Part shown: positions 44,591 through 56,288 of the stretch, one piece after another | Numbering within the stretch: position 1 is the first letter of the stretch | How the letters are laid out: each line of letters starts with the position of its first letter | NCBI GenBank assembly: GCA_910595825.1 | Contig: OU343160.1 | Location: 54,492,982 to 54,556,981 of the forward strand | DNA length: 64,000 bases | DNA from: Philhelius pedissequus | Lineage: Eukaryota; Arthropoda; Insecta; Diptera; Syrphidae | Direction of reading: 5' to 3' | Translations under genes and position numbers: made by a program | Notes under the pieces: model-generated | The model's database searches: none | Told to the model about the DNA's origin: nothing | The model's input: only the letters and a program-made list of their open reading frames with translations

Positions 44591-46800
44591 GGCAAACAAT
44601 AGCCCTGCTTCACTGAAACGTATACTGCCCTGAAAATCAACAGTACACCTTTTTTATATTGTGGATATTGTCAATTCGTCGTTAATTGCATAAAATGTAT
44701 TTTATTTATCCGAATGTTAAAATTAAACGTCAATTTTACTTGCCACAACCATTTACACGATTATGTATGTAATTAATGGCAGAAAATCTTCAAATTTTAT
44801 ATCAAACCATTGACATCATCATAAAAAATATTTAAATGCACAAGAATTAAATTTGAAATGTTAACAATAATTGTATAAATGACGAAGGATTTCTGCATTA
44901 TTATAATCCTTAAACTACGTACGTAATTCAAAACTTATAAAAACAATTTTTTTAAATAATTAAATAGGTACCTAAAGGATAATAATATTGAAATAATTAT
45001 GCAATAAACCTTTGCTCGTCAACGGACCATTAAATTGTTTCCTCACAATGTAAAGTATCTTCTCTCAAAAGGGTTTTACATTAATTGTCCTTTTGTGTTT
45101 CCTTATCAAAGCTCAAAATTCATTTCACGCAGCATTGCCATCTGCCCTTGTTGTTTTTTTTTTTGCGTTGCGCTCCTTGCAAAATTATTAGAATACCTTC
45201 CGCTTGTGCAAAAGACATTAAGAAAAATAAAATAAATTACAGCAATTAAGTCCAAACTCATCACCCAACTGCAATGATAACTTTAAAAGAAGCAGTTTTA
45301 TACGTTATTCATTATGCTAATTGGCGAGGCAATCAAAATTCACATTGAAAACTTATTCCTTCCCGGATGATGATGATGACGATGGTAAAATATATGCATT
45401 CAAAATGGCATGCTTCATTGGTGCCCGCCCTTCGCCCATCAATAAAGGTATCTACCTAACCTACACATATAGGGTTAAACGTTATAAAGACTAGCCTCTT
45501 CACGGGACAAGAAAATGTATAAAAACTTCATTCAATACAGTTTGCAATAACTAGATCGTGACCCATTAGCAGGATACTTAAAGTCCTTCCTGGCTGGGGA
45601 CTCTGATCTCGGACTGGCGACAACTACTCGTACAATACCTTCCATAGTTTATATAATCGGACTTAGGAGGTGTGCCTCAGAATACAAAGGCTCTGATTAT
45701 AATTTTCGTCATCCTCATATTGTCGTCATTTTCACTGCCATAGAATCCAGCAAACTGGGACTGAAAGGCTTAGACCAGCCGATTGCATTTACCCATCGAC
45801 CGGACGGACCACCAGCCGGAATAGTCCTGCACAACGATATACATATGTAAAACTAGAACACTGGACAAACCTCCCATTCCCAATTCCCACTGCCAGTGAT
45901 TCGTTGAGACTTTTGTGAGAAGCAATTATATCGTATAGTCCTTGCTCGTTATTTCTTTGCTCTGCTTTGGTGTTCTCACCTTGATGTAAATTTGTTTTAT
46001 GGAAATCGTTATAAAAAAACCACACACAAAATTTACACGCTGGTCGCTCTGTAGGCGATGGAAAAAAAACATTTCAAGTGGCTCTTCGAGTTTTGTATTG
46101 AAAATGTCTTCAAAAGTGTTGGACTTTTTGGCAGGTAAAAATACTTCAACTGAGAGTTTGAATGGCTCTTAACTATAAAAAAATGCAAGTGGGTCAGTTA
46201 AAGAAAAATACCTTTCCGGTATAGTGGCAATATCTTAACGACAACACCTTTAATTTTTTAAATGAGCGAAAAGAAATTAGTGAAGTATTTAATTAACAGT
46301 ATTGGTAGGGATGACCTTAAAATTAGTATTTAGTTATATATTAAAGCGAATTATTTTAAAACAATCCATTTAGGCTGTATAATGATCACAAGATCCTGAA
46401 AGAAATTTTGGCCAATTAGATGCTGCAAAATTACAAAATGCATATAAAGGGCATTGACAAAATGCAAATAAGGGAATAATCCAAAAATTATTTGTTTGTC
46501 GTCAGACAATTCAGCCTAATTATATTCTGTTTATATTTTTTTAAGGAAATCTAAACAGAATTGCTCAAATTAATGAACAAACATTTGATTCTTGGTAAGA
46601 AGTTTTATCGAAATAGTTTGAAAGGTTTTCGGGAAAATCTCCAAAATTAGATTAATTGAAAACATTGTATATCTTCTATGCCCCTGTATAGGCTGTATCA
46701 AATTAAAATTAATTACAGGTAAATGAAATAATTATGCTACAACACTAAATATAACAAGTACGTATACGCCACAGTGCAAAATTGTTTCAAAAGAGTCTCC
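44590..46800. other. Unassigned stretch
   Basis: A minus-strand frame at 45789-46025 and a plus-strand frame at 45035-45235 have no motif I recognise. A short ATG-rich run (GATGATGATGATGACGATGG) lies at 45367. Base composition around 45560-45800 is more GC-rich than the surroundings and could be old coding sequence, without recognisable homology. Confidence 0.3.
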
Positions 46801-48556
46801 TTCTAGATATTTAGGTTAGGGTTAGATTATAGTGGCTGTTAGCTGTTAAAGATAACTAACTAACACTTAGTCCAAGAAGAAAGGACCATTGAGGTACCAC
46901 AGGTGTTGGGTTTTTTGCCCCAAAAGAAAGAACTTAAAACCATTTTGAGCTTCTTATGAAGCGGAGGAGAGAATTAATGTCTAAGTGTGCTAGTTCACTA
47001 ATGTCGCTGAAGAAGAAGTCTCCTAGAAGAAGTCTTCGTCTGTTAGACAGTGCAGGGCATGTACAGGGGAGATGAAGAATAGTTTCCTCCTCCTCCTCAT
47101 CTAAACAGCTTCGGCAAAAGTCGTTTGCGAGCACGCCGAGTCTTGCAGTATGTCCACCTATGAGGCAGTGTCCTGTGATGACACCTATAGTGGATCTAAT
47201 GTGCCGTCTGCATAGAGAGGTTAAAGCCTTAGAGCGTTTAAGATCCAGCTTTGGCCAAATCTTTTTTGTAGCCAGACACGTGTTACCACTAGTCCACCTA
47301 AGATTTGTCCTCTCCTTAGAATTTAGCCTTAGCATCAATTTACATGTAGCGATTGGAATACCCAGGTTGGTGTAGTCAGTTGAAATGGGTAGTGCTGTTC
47401 CTTGTTTGGTGAGTTCGTCGGCCCTGCAGTTTCCCGGAATATCTCTGTGCCCTGGCACCCAGCATAGGTGAATATTGAATTCTTCCGCCATCTCTTTGAG
47501 AGATGATCGACAGTCGGGGGCTGTTTTGGAGTTAGTGGAGATTGAATCCAGGGATTTCAGTGCTGCCTGGCTTTCAGATAAAATGATGATATCCTTTGTA
47601 GATATCACGTTTTCTTTAAGCCAGGATAGAACCTCCTTAATTGCCATTAATTCCGCCTGGAACACGCTACAATGGTTAGGAAGACGGAAGGAGAGACTAA
47701 GATTTAGTCTGTTAGAGTAAACACACTATCATTTGTTTTTGACCCATCGGTGAAAAACTGAATTTTTTCATCTTCCAAGAAAGCATAATCCTCCCACTGT
47801 GATCTGGAGGGTATACTTACCTGGAAGTTTTTATCAAAAAGTGGTTGGGGTATGATGTAGTCTATGTTACTTTGTGGGATATTGAACGTGTTCATTATGT
47901 TAGCGTGGTCAAAACAGTTGTTTTTTCACTGTGAGGTCGCCTTCAGCCGAATAGCTGAGCAGGCTGCGGATTGCTTGCTGAAAATATCTAAGGGTGTCAG
48001 ATTAAAAAGTATTTCAAGCGCTGCAGTTGGAGAAGTACGCAAGGCACCACTTATACACATACAAGCAATGCGCTGAACTCAACTCAGTTTATTATTATTT
48101 GTTGCTTTGTCTAGAGCAGTCCACCAACCGACCCCTCCGTAAGTAAGAATTGGTTTAATAACCGCCGTGAATAGCTAATAGACTACACGGGGCTCTAGAC
48201 CCCATTTAGTGCCAATGGCCTTCTTGCAAGAGAAAAGTGCTACCGTGGCTTTCTTATATTTTTCCTGTATATTGGATTTCCAGCTTAATTTCGTATCCAA
48301 AATAAGACCCAAGTATTTTGCTGCGTCCGAGAATTTAAGACTTATACCATTTATAGATGGAGGATTAATGTGCGGAATTTTGTGTTTCCTTGTGAAGAGG
48401 ACAAGCTCAGTTTTATGGGGGTATACACCTAAACCACAACTACTTGCCCAGTTGGTTAGCTTATTAAGTGCAAATTGAAGGAGTTCACAGAGAGTATTTG
48501 GATGCTTTCCTGAAACCGTAATAGCAACGTCATCCGCATAGGCAATCACTCTTCCA
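46800..48556 (-). mobile_element. 5'-truncated non-LTR retrotransposon with RT and RNase H
   Basis: The element runs on the minus strand from the truncation near 48556 to a 3' untranslated part near 46800-46930, which contains CTAACCCTAACCTAAA. The coding part begins inside the RT domain at IAYADDVAI and continues through the thumb, linker, RNase H and a Cys/His-rich end. 5' truncation is usual for target-primed insertion. No clear poly(A) or target duplication was found. A more damaged relative lies at 17580-18150. Confidence 0.85.
46934..48550 (-). pseudogene. ORF2 fragment: reverse transcriptase C-part, RNase H, Cys/His end
   Basis: Translation on the minus strand starts with VIAYADDVAITV (RT catalytic box, 48545-48510), then LGLILDTKLSWKSNI (48330), VIKPILTYGGVGWW (48160-48115), GALRTSPTAALEILFNLTPL (about 48040-47980) and the RNase H first Asp in KIQFFTDGSKTND (47765-47725). 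It continues with the RNase H Glu in FQAELMAIKEV (47660), LSESQAALKSL (where Asp is usual at the first Glu), WVPGHRDIPGNCRADELTKQ (47470-47400, last Asp), TGHCLIGGHTARLG (47175) and a C-x2-C...H-x4-C knuckle, FCRSCLDEEEEETILHLPCTC (47115-47060). Stops lie after RVVY (48175), after NKLS, after ATSQ and at 47704, where the frame also changes. RNase H plus this knuckle suggests an I or LOA-type element; clade assignment is tentative. Confidence 0.8.
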
Positions 48557-49520
48557 GATTTTTTCTTCTATCTTCTTCTTCTAGATAATTAAGTTTAATA
48601 TATTTCTTTCATACTCAATGTGAGTTCTTTCTTTGTTTTAATCTACATTGGTTAAAAAAGAGCTATTAAAGCAAAGAATTTTGTCATGAAGCTGAATGCT
48701 TATTGCACACATATCCTGCAGGCCAATATAATAGATTCACACTGTAAAGAGAAGAGAAGTGATTCTTCCCCACGCACAATGGTCGGATTCACCAATCTAG
48801 CGGAACAAAATTATTTTGAATATGAAAATCATATTTTAAATTAATTATTTGATGTTTGGCGGTTATGATAATAAATATTCAACGATTCTTCATTGTTATC
48901 CACAGAATTACTTTTTACAATTTTCGAGTCGGAACTCGGCGGAACTATTTAGTTTTATTCCATTCGAAAATTCAATAGAAGAAATCCAGTCCAATTTTTC
49001 ACGTTGAACTTAAGAAACTATAAAAAAAATTTTAATGAACCAATTAACTTCTGGAATCGTTTTCTTATTACCCACAAATAATTCTATTCAAGAAAAAAAA
49101 ATATTCCAAAAGACGAACCGTTACACCTCTTATCTGCTACGCTGTTTATTTGGTTCAATAAAAAAAAATTCAAATTAAGCTTTGGTAGGTTTTTCATTGA
49201 GGTATGTTAGTTTCTTTTTGCAAAGCTTGGTAGATTTTATTTTTTGATAGTGCCAACAGTGTTCTAAAAAAGTTTTTAGAATACTATCTTCATTAACAAT
49301 CAAGAATTATTTTAACTTTACAATAACGGTTAGCGTAATGATCTCAACCATCCAGTTTTCGTATTCTCTTGATTTATCCTTCGTACCAGTACTTATTTTT
49401 TAATTATTAATTAATCTCTCGCGAGATTTTTCCCTCAAAATTAATTAAGCGTCTTGCTATTATGGCAGTTTATCAAATTATAGTTCTGGACTTAATGTCC
49501 CCAAAAATGAAATTCTTTTT
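48556..49520. other. Unassigned stretch containing one member of a 37-bp exact repeat
   Basis: 48863-48899 is identical to 50987-51023. I see no gene in this stretch. Confidence 0.5.
48863..48899 (+). repeat. 37-bp direct repeat, copy 1
   Basis: The stretch begins TTATGATAATAAATATTCAA and ends CTTCATTGTTAT. The identical sequence is at 50987-51023 in the same orientation, and the flanks differ. Confidence 0.9.
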
Positions 49521-49524
49521 TTGG

Positions 49525-49745
49525 GAATCTATCTCTATCTCTATCTATCTCTATAGCTATCTCCCTCTCTCTCTTTCTATATCTCGCTCTCTCTATATTT
49601 CTCTTTTTTTATCTAGTTCTCTCTCTCTATATGTATCTATCTATATCTCTCTCCCTCTCTCTCTCTGTCTCTCTCTCTATCCCTATCTCTATGTCTCTAT
49701 CTCTCTATCTCTCTTTTTGTCTCTCTCTCTTTCTCTCTCTATAGA
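49525..49745 (+). repeat. Pyrimidine microsatellite (TCTCTA/TCTCTC)n
   Basis: An imperfect run of TCTC, TCTA and CCCT words over about 220 bp. The frame across it (49462-49758, rich in Ser and Leu) is a by-product. Confidence 0.95.
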
Positions 49746-51530
49746 TTTCACTTATTGAGCTCATTCAGAAATATCTCCTTCCGTCATTATTTTCGATCGC
49801 AAGAATCTTCTGTTTCGTTGATCTGAAAAGCAGCTTCATATTCCTTTTTGGTTCCCTATTCAGAGCTCAAATGATTTTTTCTGTGCTGCTCCTGTTTTAC
49901 TACAAATTTAACTCTGTGATTATTGGTAGCTTATAGTAATTTCGGTTTCCTGTTTGATGCTATCGTGGTACTAAGAGCATTGATTGTTGTTCTCTGTGTT
50001 AGGCGGATCCACAACAAAAAGCTTCTCGCTTATGTATTCCCTATATACAGTCTAGCAATATTTAGTGTGCGGCGGCCGGCGGTTTCCAAATACTTTTTCC
50101 ATGATAGTTGATCTCCAAACTAAGTAAACTTAAAGAAACTTATTCTGCATGCATTGTGTGTACATCAGCAAGGTGAAAGACCGTTATGAACTATGATCTA
50201 CTCTCTATAGGCAGAACCTCGGTCCCGATCCCGGAAAAAGCATAATGTGTACAATCAAATTTATAGTGCCACGTTGAAATTCCTGAAACGAATGCACTTA
50301 TATATGAATTAATAAGGAAGTCTTTAGCATCTTAATTGCATCAATTCACTGCCAAGACACTTATCAAACCCTCACATTCCTTATGCAGTGCACTTACGGT
50401 CTAGCGAAACGTATACAAATACACCATCACTCGCACTCCTTAAAATGTTAAATAGATAGTTTCAAACCGCATCGCACACATCATTCAGATTCACACGCTC
50501 ATTAACGAAAAAAAATCAAAGCAGAAATGAATATTAATCCACATCGACACACATCACCTACTACAGACTTTCCGCTCCAAAAATCTATCCCCTTCAAGGA
50601 TTCAAGGAGATTTATATGGGTGGATATATGGTGATGTGATGTATAATCTCAGAATTAATATATGATCCCGCATCGGAAAAGTTTATTTCTGCTGTAAGGA
50701 ATTCCTGCGTCTCTATATGGGAATATGTTGTTTATTTCGTCTTTAGCACATATCCCTTTTTAACATTAAATAATAATAAACTGACAATTCATAGTAAAGC
50801 AACCAAAAAGTTAGAAATTTAGGGGTGCACTGCAACTCATATCCTCCAACTGCCAGCAACAATCGTAATCACAGGTGACTTTCTGGGGCCCTTTTATAAA
50901 AATCATCCAACCAACTACTATACTGTTATGCTGCATCAGGACAACATCTTCTTGACATTTCCCCACACCACTTATAATGATGATGATTATGATAATAAAT
51001 ATTCAACGATTCTTCATTGTTATGGTTTAAATTAAATACAATTAAAAGTGACTTTCGTGTATGCAATTATTCCACGCCAAAACCGACACTTCACTATAGA
51101 GAGGCAGAGATTTACATGATGTAAGGACCGCGATAACTTATACCTACATCTTCACGGCGGATGAACTTTTTGATAACATAGATATGTTTTTCAAGTTAAC
51201 TATGTTACTTGATAGCAATAGATACGATTTTAGGCACATGTTCTATTTGGTTGGCAGGGAAGTAGATTGATTTGGTTGTCGGCCATTCTTGTCATTGATA
51301 CATTTGAAATGATTAATGTCTTAAAAACTGAACACGACGTGATCAATTTTACAGGTAAGATGACTTTTAAATATTTCCTCCAGAAATATTCAGTACCGAG
51401 GACGAATGGAAACTTTTCATATATTACGCTTGTCAATTTGTATCGATTGATAATTTATTGACATAAATACTCAATGCTGCAGTTTTGACACTCTATTTAT
51501 TAAGGAAATAATAAATTACTCAGTGATAAT
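49745..51530. other. Unassigned stretch
   Basis: No gene could be supported. It includes copy 2 of the 37-bp repeat at 50987-51023. Confidence 0.35.
50987..51023 (+). repeat. 37-bp direct repeat, copy 2
   Basis: Identical to 48863-48899 and about 2.1 kb downstream in direct orientation. Confidence 0.9.
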
Positions 51531-51554
51531 ATTTTGGATCGTAAATATCGAATT

Positions 51555-51632
51555 TCAGTGTTTATCAATTATCAATTGATAATATCGAACGTCAGTGTTT
51601 ATCAATTATCAATTGATAATTGACAAACGTAA
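51555..51632 (+). repeat. Paired palindromic repeat
   Basis: CAGTGTTTATCAATTATCAATTGATAAT occurs twice (starting near 51558 and 51592), each containing the palindrome ATTATCAATTGATAAT. The two units are almost identical over about 34 bp. Confidence 0.8.
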
Positions 51633-51940
51633 TATCTTAATTGTATTTTTAAATTTTTGTATAAAGAAGCAATTAAACACTTGTTATTCCTCAATTTAAA
51701 ATTTGTTGTTTATTAGTAATTAAAAAAACTTTTTTAAGGACAACGCGTTTCATCTTAGTTAGGACATCATCATGGCACTAAATTTTTTTTAAACAAATTA
51801 TACAATCATAAAGGTTGCAACACAACAATGGTGAACAAAAGTATTCATACAAATTAATAAGCTTTACAGTTAAACATGGAGATCTGACTTTTAAAAAAGT
51901 TTATACTAAGTATAAAATATGGAAAAACATAAAACAATTT
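51630..51940. other. Unassigned AT-rich stretch
   Basis: Nothing could be supported. Confidence 0.35.
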
Positions 51941-52130
51941 AATGCACGACTGGATCGCACGAACCTGCTTTTATAATCGATCACATCGTATGCAAAAGAT
52001 TTCTATAAAAAATTAAAATATTAATCGATTTTTTTTAGTTTTTTTCTAAAAAAATTGATATGACAATCTTAAATATTTAATAATATAAACTTAAAAACAA
52101 AAGATTAAATCGACTTAATTAAAAAAAAAA
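51940..52130 (+). repeat. Family A 5' module
   Basis: AATGCACGACTGGATCGCAC, CTTTTATAATCGATCACATCG and TGCAAAAGATTTCTAT (51951-52007) are followed by the AATATTTAATAATATAAACTT core. Confidence 0.6.
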
Positions 52131-52500
52131 ATAATTCAAAATTCTAATATAAATACTTGAACTAACTTGAGGCCATTTTATTTGTAAAATTTTAATTTAT
52201 GAGAAAAAAACTTTTTTAAATTTGTGGAGCGGTTTTTTAAAAAAAAGTTTTTTTTAAAACTTTTTAAAAACATTTTACAAAAACAAAATCAAAAATGCCA
52301 ATTCATAGGTATTCAGCAAATACATATAACTATAATTTTTTGAAAAAAAAAATCAGGGAGCTTGTCAAAATTCTGGCTTCAAAATACTGCTTTTCAAAAA
52401 TCTTGTTTTTTTTAACTTTTTCTGCTTTTCAAAATTCTGCTTCTCAAAATTCTGTCCTTCAACAAAAATGAAAAAAAATTCTGCTTATTTTTTTTTTAAT
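52130..52500. repeat. AT-rich stretch with inverted CAGAATTTTGA cluster
   Basis: TCAAAATTCTG and TCAAAATACTGC-type words repeat at about 52375-52490, the reverse complement of the clusters at 2035 and 12620. Confidence 0.45.
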
Positions 52501-53110
52501 AAATTCACTCTTTAATTGCGATATAGGTACTATAGGGCAAGTTTGGAATTAGGAAAAAATCGAACTCGAGATTTTAATCAAACTTGACATTATGATGATA
52601 GAGAACACCAAAGTGGGTCCCACAATTCCGTCGATCTATCTGTCTGTAGAACGATCTACAGCCTAAGCGGCTGTAACTTGGTACTTAGGCATTTTAGGTG
52701 ATTGTAAAAAATAGATTTTTGAATTATTGTTTTAGCCCTAAAAATAACGGTAATTGCCATGCAAATATTTTTACCATCTTTATTATCTCGAAAACGGCTC
52801 GAACGATTTTGATAAAAAAAACGTATATGTTCTCCCTTATATATATACATATTTTGTTATTAACGGTACCTGCCATTCCAGCATTTTGTTGATATTCGGC
52901 TTTCTCATAAACGGCTTAACGGCTTTCGGTCAAAATTTTCAAAAACAGTTTTTATGGATTTTTGAAAAACTAAATTTTTTTTTTTTTAAATTCAATACGA
53001 TTTTTTCTTTTGTTTTTAAGTTAATATTTAAGATTTTCATACCAATTATTTTTTTCAAAAAATTTAAAAAGTTTTTTTTTTATATAGAAAATTAATTAAG
53101 AAACGACTTA
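52500..53110 (-). repeat. Family A copy, inverted
   Basis: Plus-strand landmarks are GCGATATAGGTACTATAGGG (52517), AAAATCGAACTCGAGATTTT (52555), TGACATTATGATGATAG, the TCTATCTGTCTGTAG tract (52633), GATCTACAGCCTAAGCGGC, AACGGTAATTGCCATGC, GGTACCTGCCATTCC (52865) and TTTCTCATAAACGGCTTAACGG. The 5' module is missing or too diverged. The inverted partner at 51940 lies close by. Confidence 0.6.
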
Positions 53111-54030
53111 ACTTATATATGAAAAAAAAAATACAAAAAAAACCCTTAGAACTGATTTTTCAATCTCCAGATAAACGTGCATTTAATTGCCAGAAGAATA
53201 AACAAAATTGTCTTTTAAGCAACCGAATTTTTCAATCAAGAAAACACAATCTACAGAATAATTGAATTGATTAATGAACGTCAATTTCATTTCGAGTATC
53301 GAACTTTTCACAGAAATTAATTTTTGTACTACGTTTATTACGACGATAAATGCATTTCTGCATTTCTAATTCTTAAGGTGGAACCGCTCTTGTTAAGTTT
53401 TCATTATTAAACCAAACTTATATGGCAAATTTCAGCTGGACTCTCACTCTACTAAAGTTATTGAATGCCAATTTCGTTCGTTTGCTTATTTGTATACATA
53501 ATTAAGATTGAGGTGGCGGTAAGGAATCTAAACAAAAAAAATACAAATAATGTTTATTGGTTTACCTAGACAAATAACTGAGTAAGAAAATAAACCAATG
53601 ATGTTATACATACCTAATTTTATTATTTCAGTATCTTATGAATAATTCGGAAACTAAAACTATTTGATGGATATAAATCTTTATATGACCAAAGTTAAAT
53701 CCTAGGTAATTCCGTTGTTAGCTCATCTTTTGGAATATTTATTAGCTCGCTAAAATATACAGCTTACTTATTATTTTGATACATGTATCCACTCGTACAT
53801 AAAAACATATACCTACATATTTCGTAACTATACACAATAAAAAGGCTTCACGCATAAGAATCTGTATGTATTTCATTTATGTATTAAAATAAATGCAAAA
53901 AGTTTTTCTTGGAAAAAAAAAGTTTCAGGACTTGGACAATTCTTCCTTGATTTGATCTTCGTTAGTGATATAATCAAATGCAAGAATATTATATCCATAT
54001 TTACATATATAGACAATGTGTATTTAATAA
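53110..54030. other. Unassigned AT-rich stretch
   Basis: No feature could be supported. Confidence 0.35.
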
Positions 54031-54540
54031 AAAATATCATGCACTGGGTCGTACAAACTTGCTCTTGTAGCTAACAACTTTAAAAAGCTAAACATTGAAA
54101 GTGTTAGTAGGTATAGGTAGTCTTTTTATCCTATGCAGGATTAACGCCGATGTAGGTAAGATTGCCTTGCCTTGATTACATAATGTATTTATAAACGTAT
54201 AAGGGCCTACATTCAATGTAGTATTCTATTCAGTGACGTACGCAAACATTTGTAAAAGAGAAATATAATAAGGAAAAAATAAACGGATGATACACATAAT
54301 GAAATTTTTTAGATTGCTTAGTTGTTAAAGTTTGGGGAAAAAAAGAATCTATTTGTTTGAATATCAAACAAAAAATTCAAAAATCGTTGGACCGGTTTTT
54401 TTTTAAATTAATTTTGTATGTATACAATTTGAAAAAAAAATTCTAGAAAAAAAAATTGAAACGCCATTTTGAAGCTATTATTAATATACATATGAAATGC
54501 TCATTTCTAAAATATTCAGTGACTGGTTTTTGAAATAAGC
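54030..54540 (+). repeat. Dispersed repeat family B copy
   Basis: It is collinear with 4300-5060. Shared blocks are ATGCACTGGGTCGTACAAAC, TTGCTCTTGTAGCTAACAAC (54058), ATAAGGGCCTAC (54200), CAGTGACGTACGCAAA (54232), AAAATTCAAAAATCGTTGGA (54370), TTAATTTTGTATGTATACAA, AAACGCCATTTTGAAGC (54459) and CAGTGACTGGTTTTTGAAA. Confidence 0.65.
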
Positions 54541-54557
54541 AATGTATTGATGCTAAC

Positions 54558-54695
54558 GAAACATCGATGTTAAAACAAAAAAAAATCGATGCTTCAACAT
54601 CGATGTTGAAGGAAGGAATTAAGGAAATTCGGTTAAAACATCGATAATAGTTAGATATATCAACATCGATAATGAGTCTTCGATATAAACATCAT
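54558..54695. promoter_or_regulatory. Cluster of ATCGAT-containing palindromes
   Basis: AACATCGATGTT-type words occur at about 54564, 54584 (AATCGATGC), 54596, 54638 (ACATCGATAA), 54663 and 54678 (TTCGATATAAACATC). This gives six ATCGAT/TCGAT cores in about 130 bp. Clustered TATCGATA-like sites are known DREF/BEAF targets in flies, but the words here are not an exact match, no transcription unit is visible downstream, and a repeat origin is just as likely. Confidence 0.3.
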
Positions 54696-54699
54696 ATAT

Positions 54700-56032
54700 T
54701 CTCAATATTGCACATACCTACTTCAGATCTAATGTGACTTTGACAGTTTATTCGTTTAGCTCAACTCGCCCCAACTAAAAGCCTACTCGTAGGTTTACTT
54801 CATGGCGAATTTATACTATTTTTCTAATTTTCACCTACCATTTAATCCAGATTTAAGTGGATTCATAAATCCTCTTTGAAATCTTGAAGATTTCCCATAC
54901 AAATTTTAATCTCCTCAAACGAAGATTAGAAATTAATCTCATCGAAATCTTCTTCGAAGTAGTAGATTTGCAAAACAAACAAAATTTATTACATTGAACG
55001 CACCTATACAAATATTATTTTCTCCATTGACAATCAACAAAAACAAAAAAAACAAAACTCTCAGACCCGTTTGCTGATACGAATCATAAATATTTACGAG
55101 TATATTCAACTTAAAACTCTTATTTGCTACTTTATTCCTCTGCGTAAACTGTCACATATGGGCTTAAGTAGAACTTAAATGCTTAAGTTGTGTAGTTTAA
55201 AAATAAGGGGGCGGTAGGCACTGAGCGTGCCTCAGGGCGCCGAGAAGGTTAATCCGGCACTTTAAAGGTTAACATTTTAAAAGTTCTTTATTAAATCGGC
55301 GATTAGTAATAAAATTAAGAATTGCCAGTAAGACTTGCAAATTTAGTTCAGTAATCAAATCATAAACTGATAAATTTCTCACATAATTCGGGGTTGCTTA
55401 TTTTTTTGGTCCGATTTCAATTCTTTTTTAGCAGAGATATTGGCGCAAAATTTTAAACGATTTAGTTATATGTTAAATCATTTTTATTATGATACTAGGT
55501 TAAAAAGAGAATTTTGCTAATTTTAAACGAGCTTAGTATGGTTTTATTTGCTTCACATTTTACTATAGTTAAAATCACAAAATGGCCACTTTATTTTTTT
55601 AGTATCGTACTAAATTCATATGCCACTTTGACATTTACAAATGTCAAAAAGTTATGTTCGATTACCTTGTTTGCACTATTTTAGGCGTGTTTAGTTGTTG
55701 TTTATTAAGAAAATAGATTTAGTATGGTGCTAGTTAAAAATTGTTTACAATTAGGAAAATATTAGTAAAGTGTTTTAGCATTACCAAACTGTTAAGTAGT
55801 ATTATGCTAATCCCTTAACATCAGGCTGTTTAAAATTTTGCGCCATTGTTTCTACTCTGATAAAATGGCTGAATAACATGGCCTTTAACTATTAAATATC
55901 AAATTTTCAATATTTTGATTCTCTATGAACAGGAACATCTCTAAAGTCTAAAGATCATCATTCTACGTGAAAGTACTTCTAATAATTGATTAAAAAAAAC
56001 CCGAGAATAATATGAAAATGGAAAATCTCCAG
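54700..56032. other. Unassigned stretch
   Basis: Local inverted repeats of AGATTT/AAATCT and a GATTAGAAATTAATCT palindrome (54924-54939) are present. A related AGATTAATTTCTAATCT lies at 59858-59874. No gene could be supported. Confidence 0.35.
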
Positions 56033-56130
56033 GGGGGTCATTCCGTAATTTTCTAAACGATAATCGTCAAAACGATAATCGTCGACGAGATCGTCCATGA
56101 TTTGCTTCACGTAACTCGGCTAGTATCGTC
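56033..56130 (+). repeat. Left TIR and subterminal repeats of the Harbinger element
   Basis: A GGGGGTCATTCCGTAATT terminus, then ACGATAATCGTC at 56059 and AAACGATAATCGTCGACGAG at 56073, then a CGTCTCGTC tract. The repeated palindrome ACGATAATCGT may serve as a transposase or Myb-protein binding site (inference). Confidence 0.85.
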
Positions 56131-56288
56131 TCGTCTATCGTTTGCAGTTCGAGAGCGATGCATTTCAGACACTCTCAAACGGTAGTTGAAAAGTCAAATT
56201 GGCTGTCATAATTGTCAATAAAATTTATTTCTAGTGTTATTGTTTTGTGTTTGATGCATATTGCAATTTAAAGCGAAATCATTTTAAA

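Noticed and set aside
49462..49758. 98-residue Ser/Leu-rich frame
   Set aside because: A pyrimidine microsatellite translated in one frame; low complexity only.
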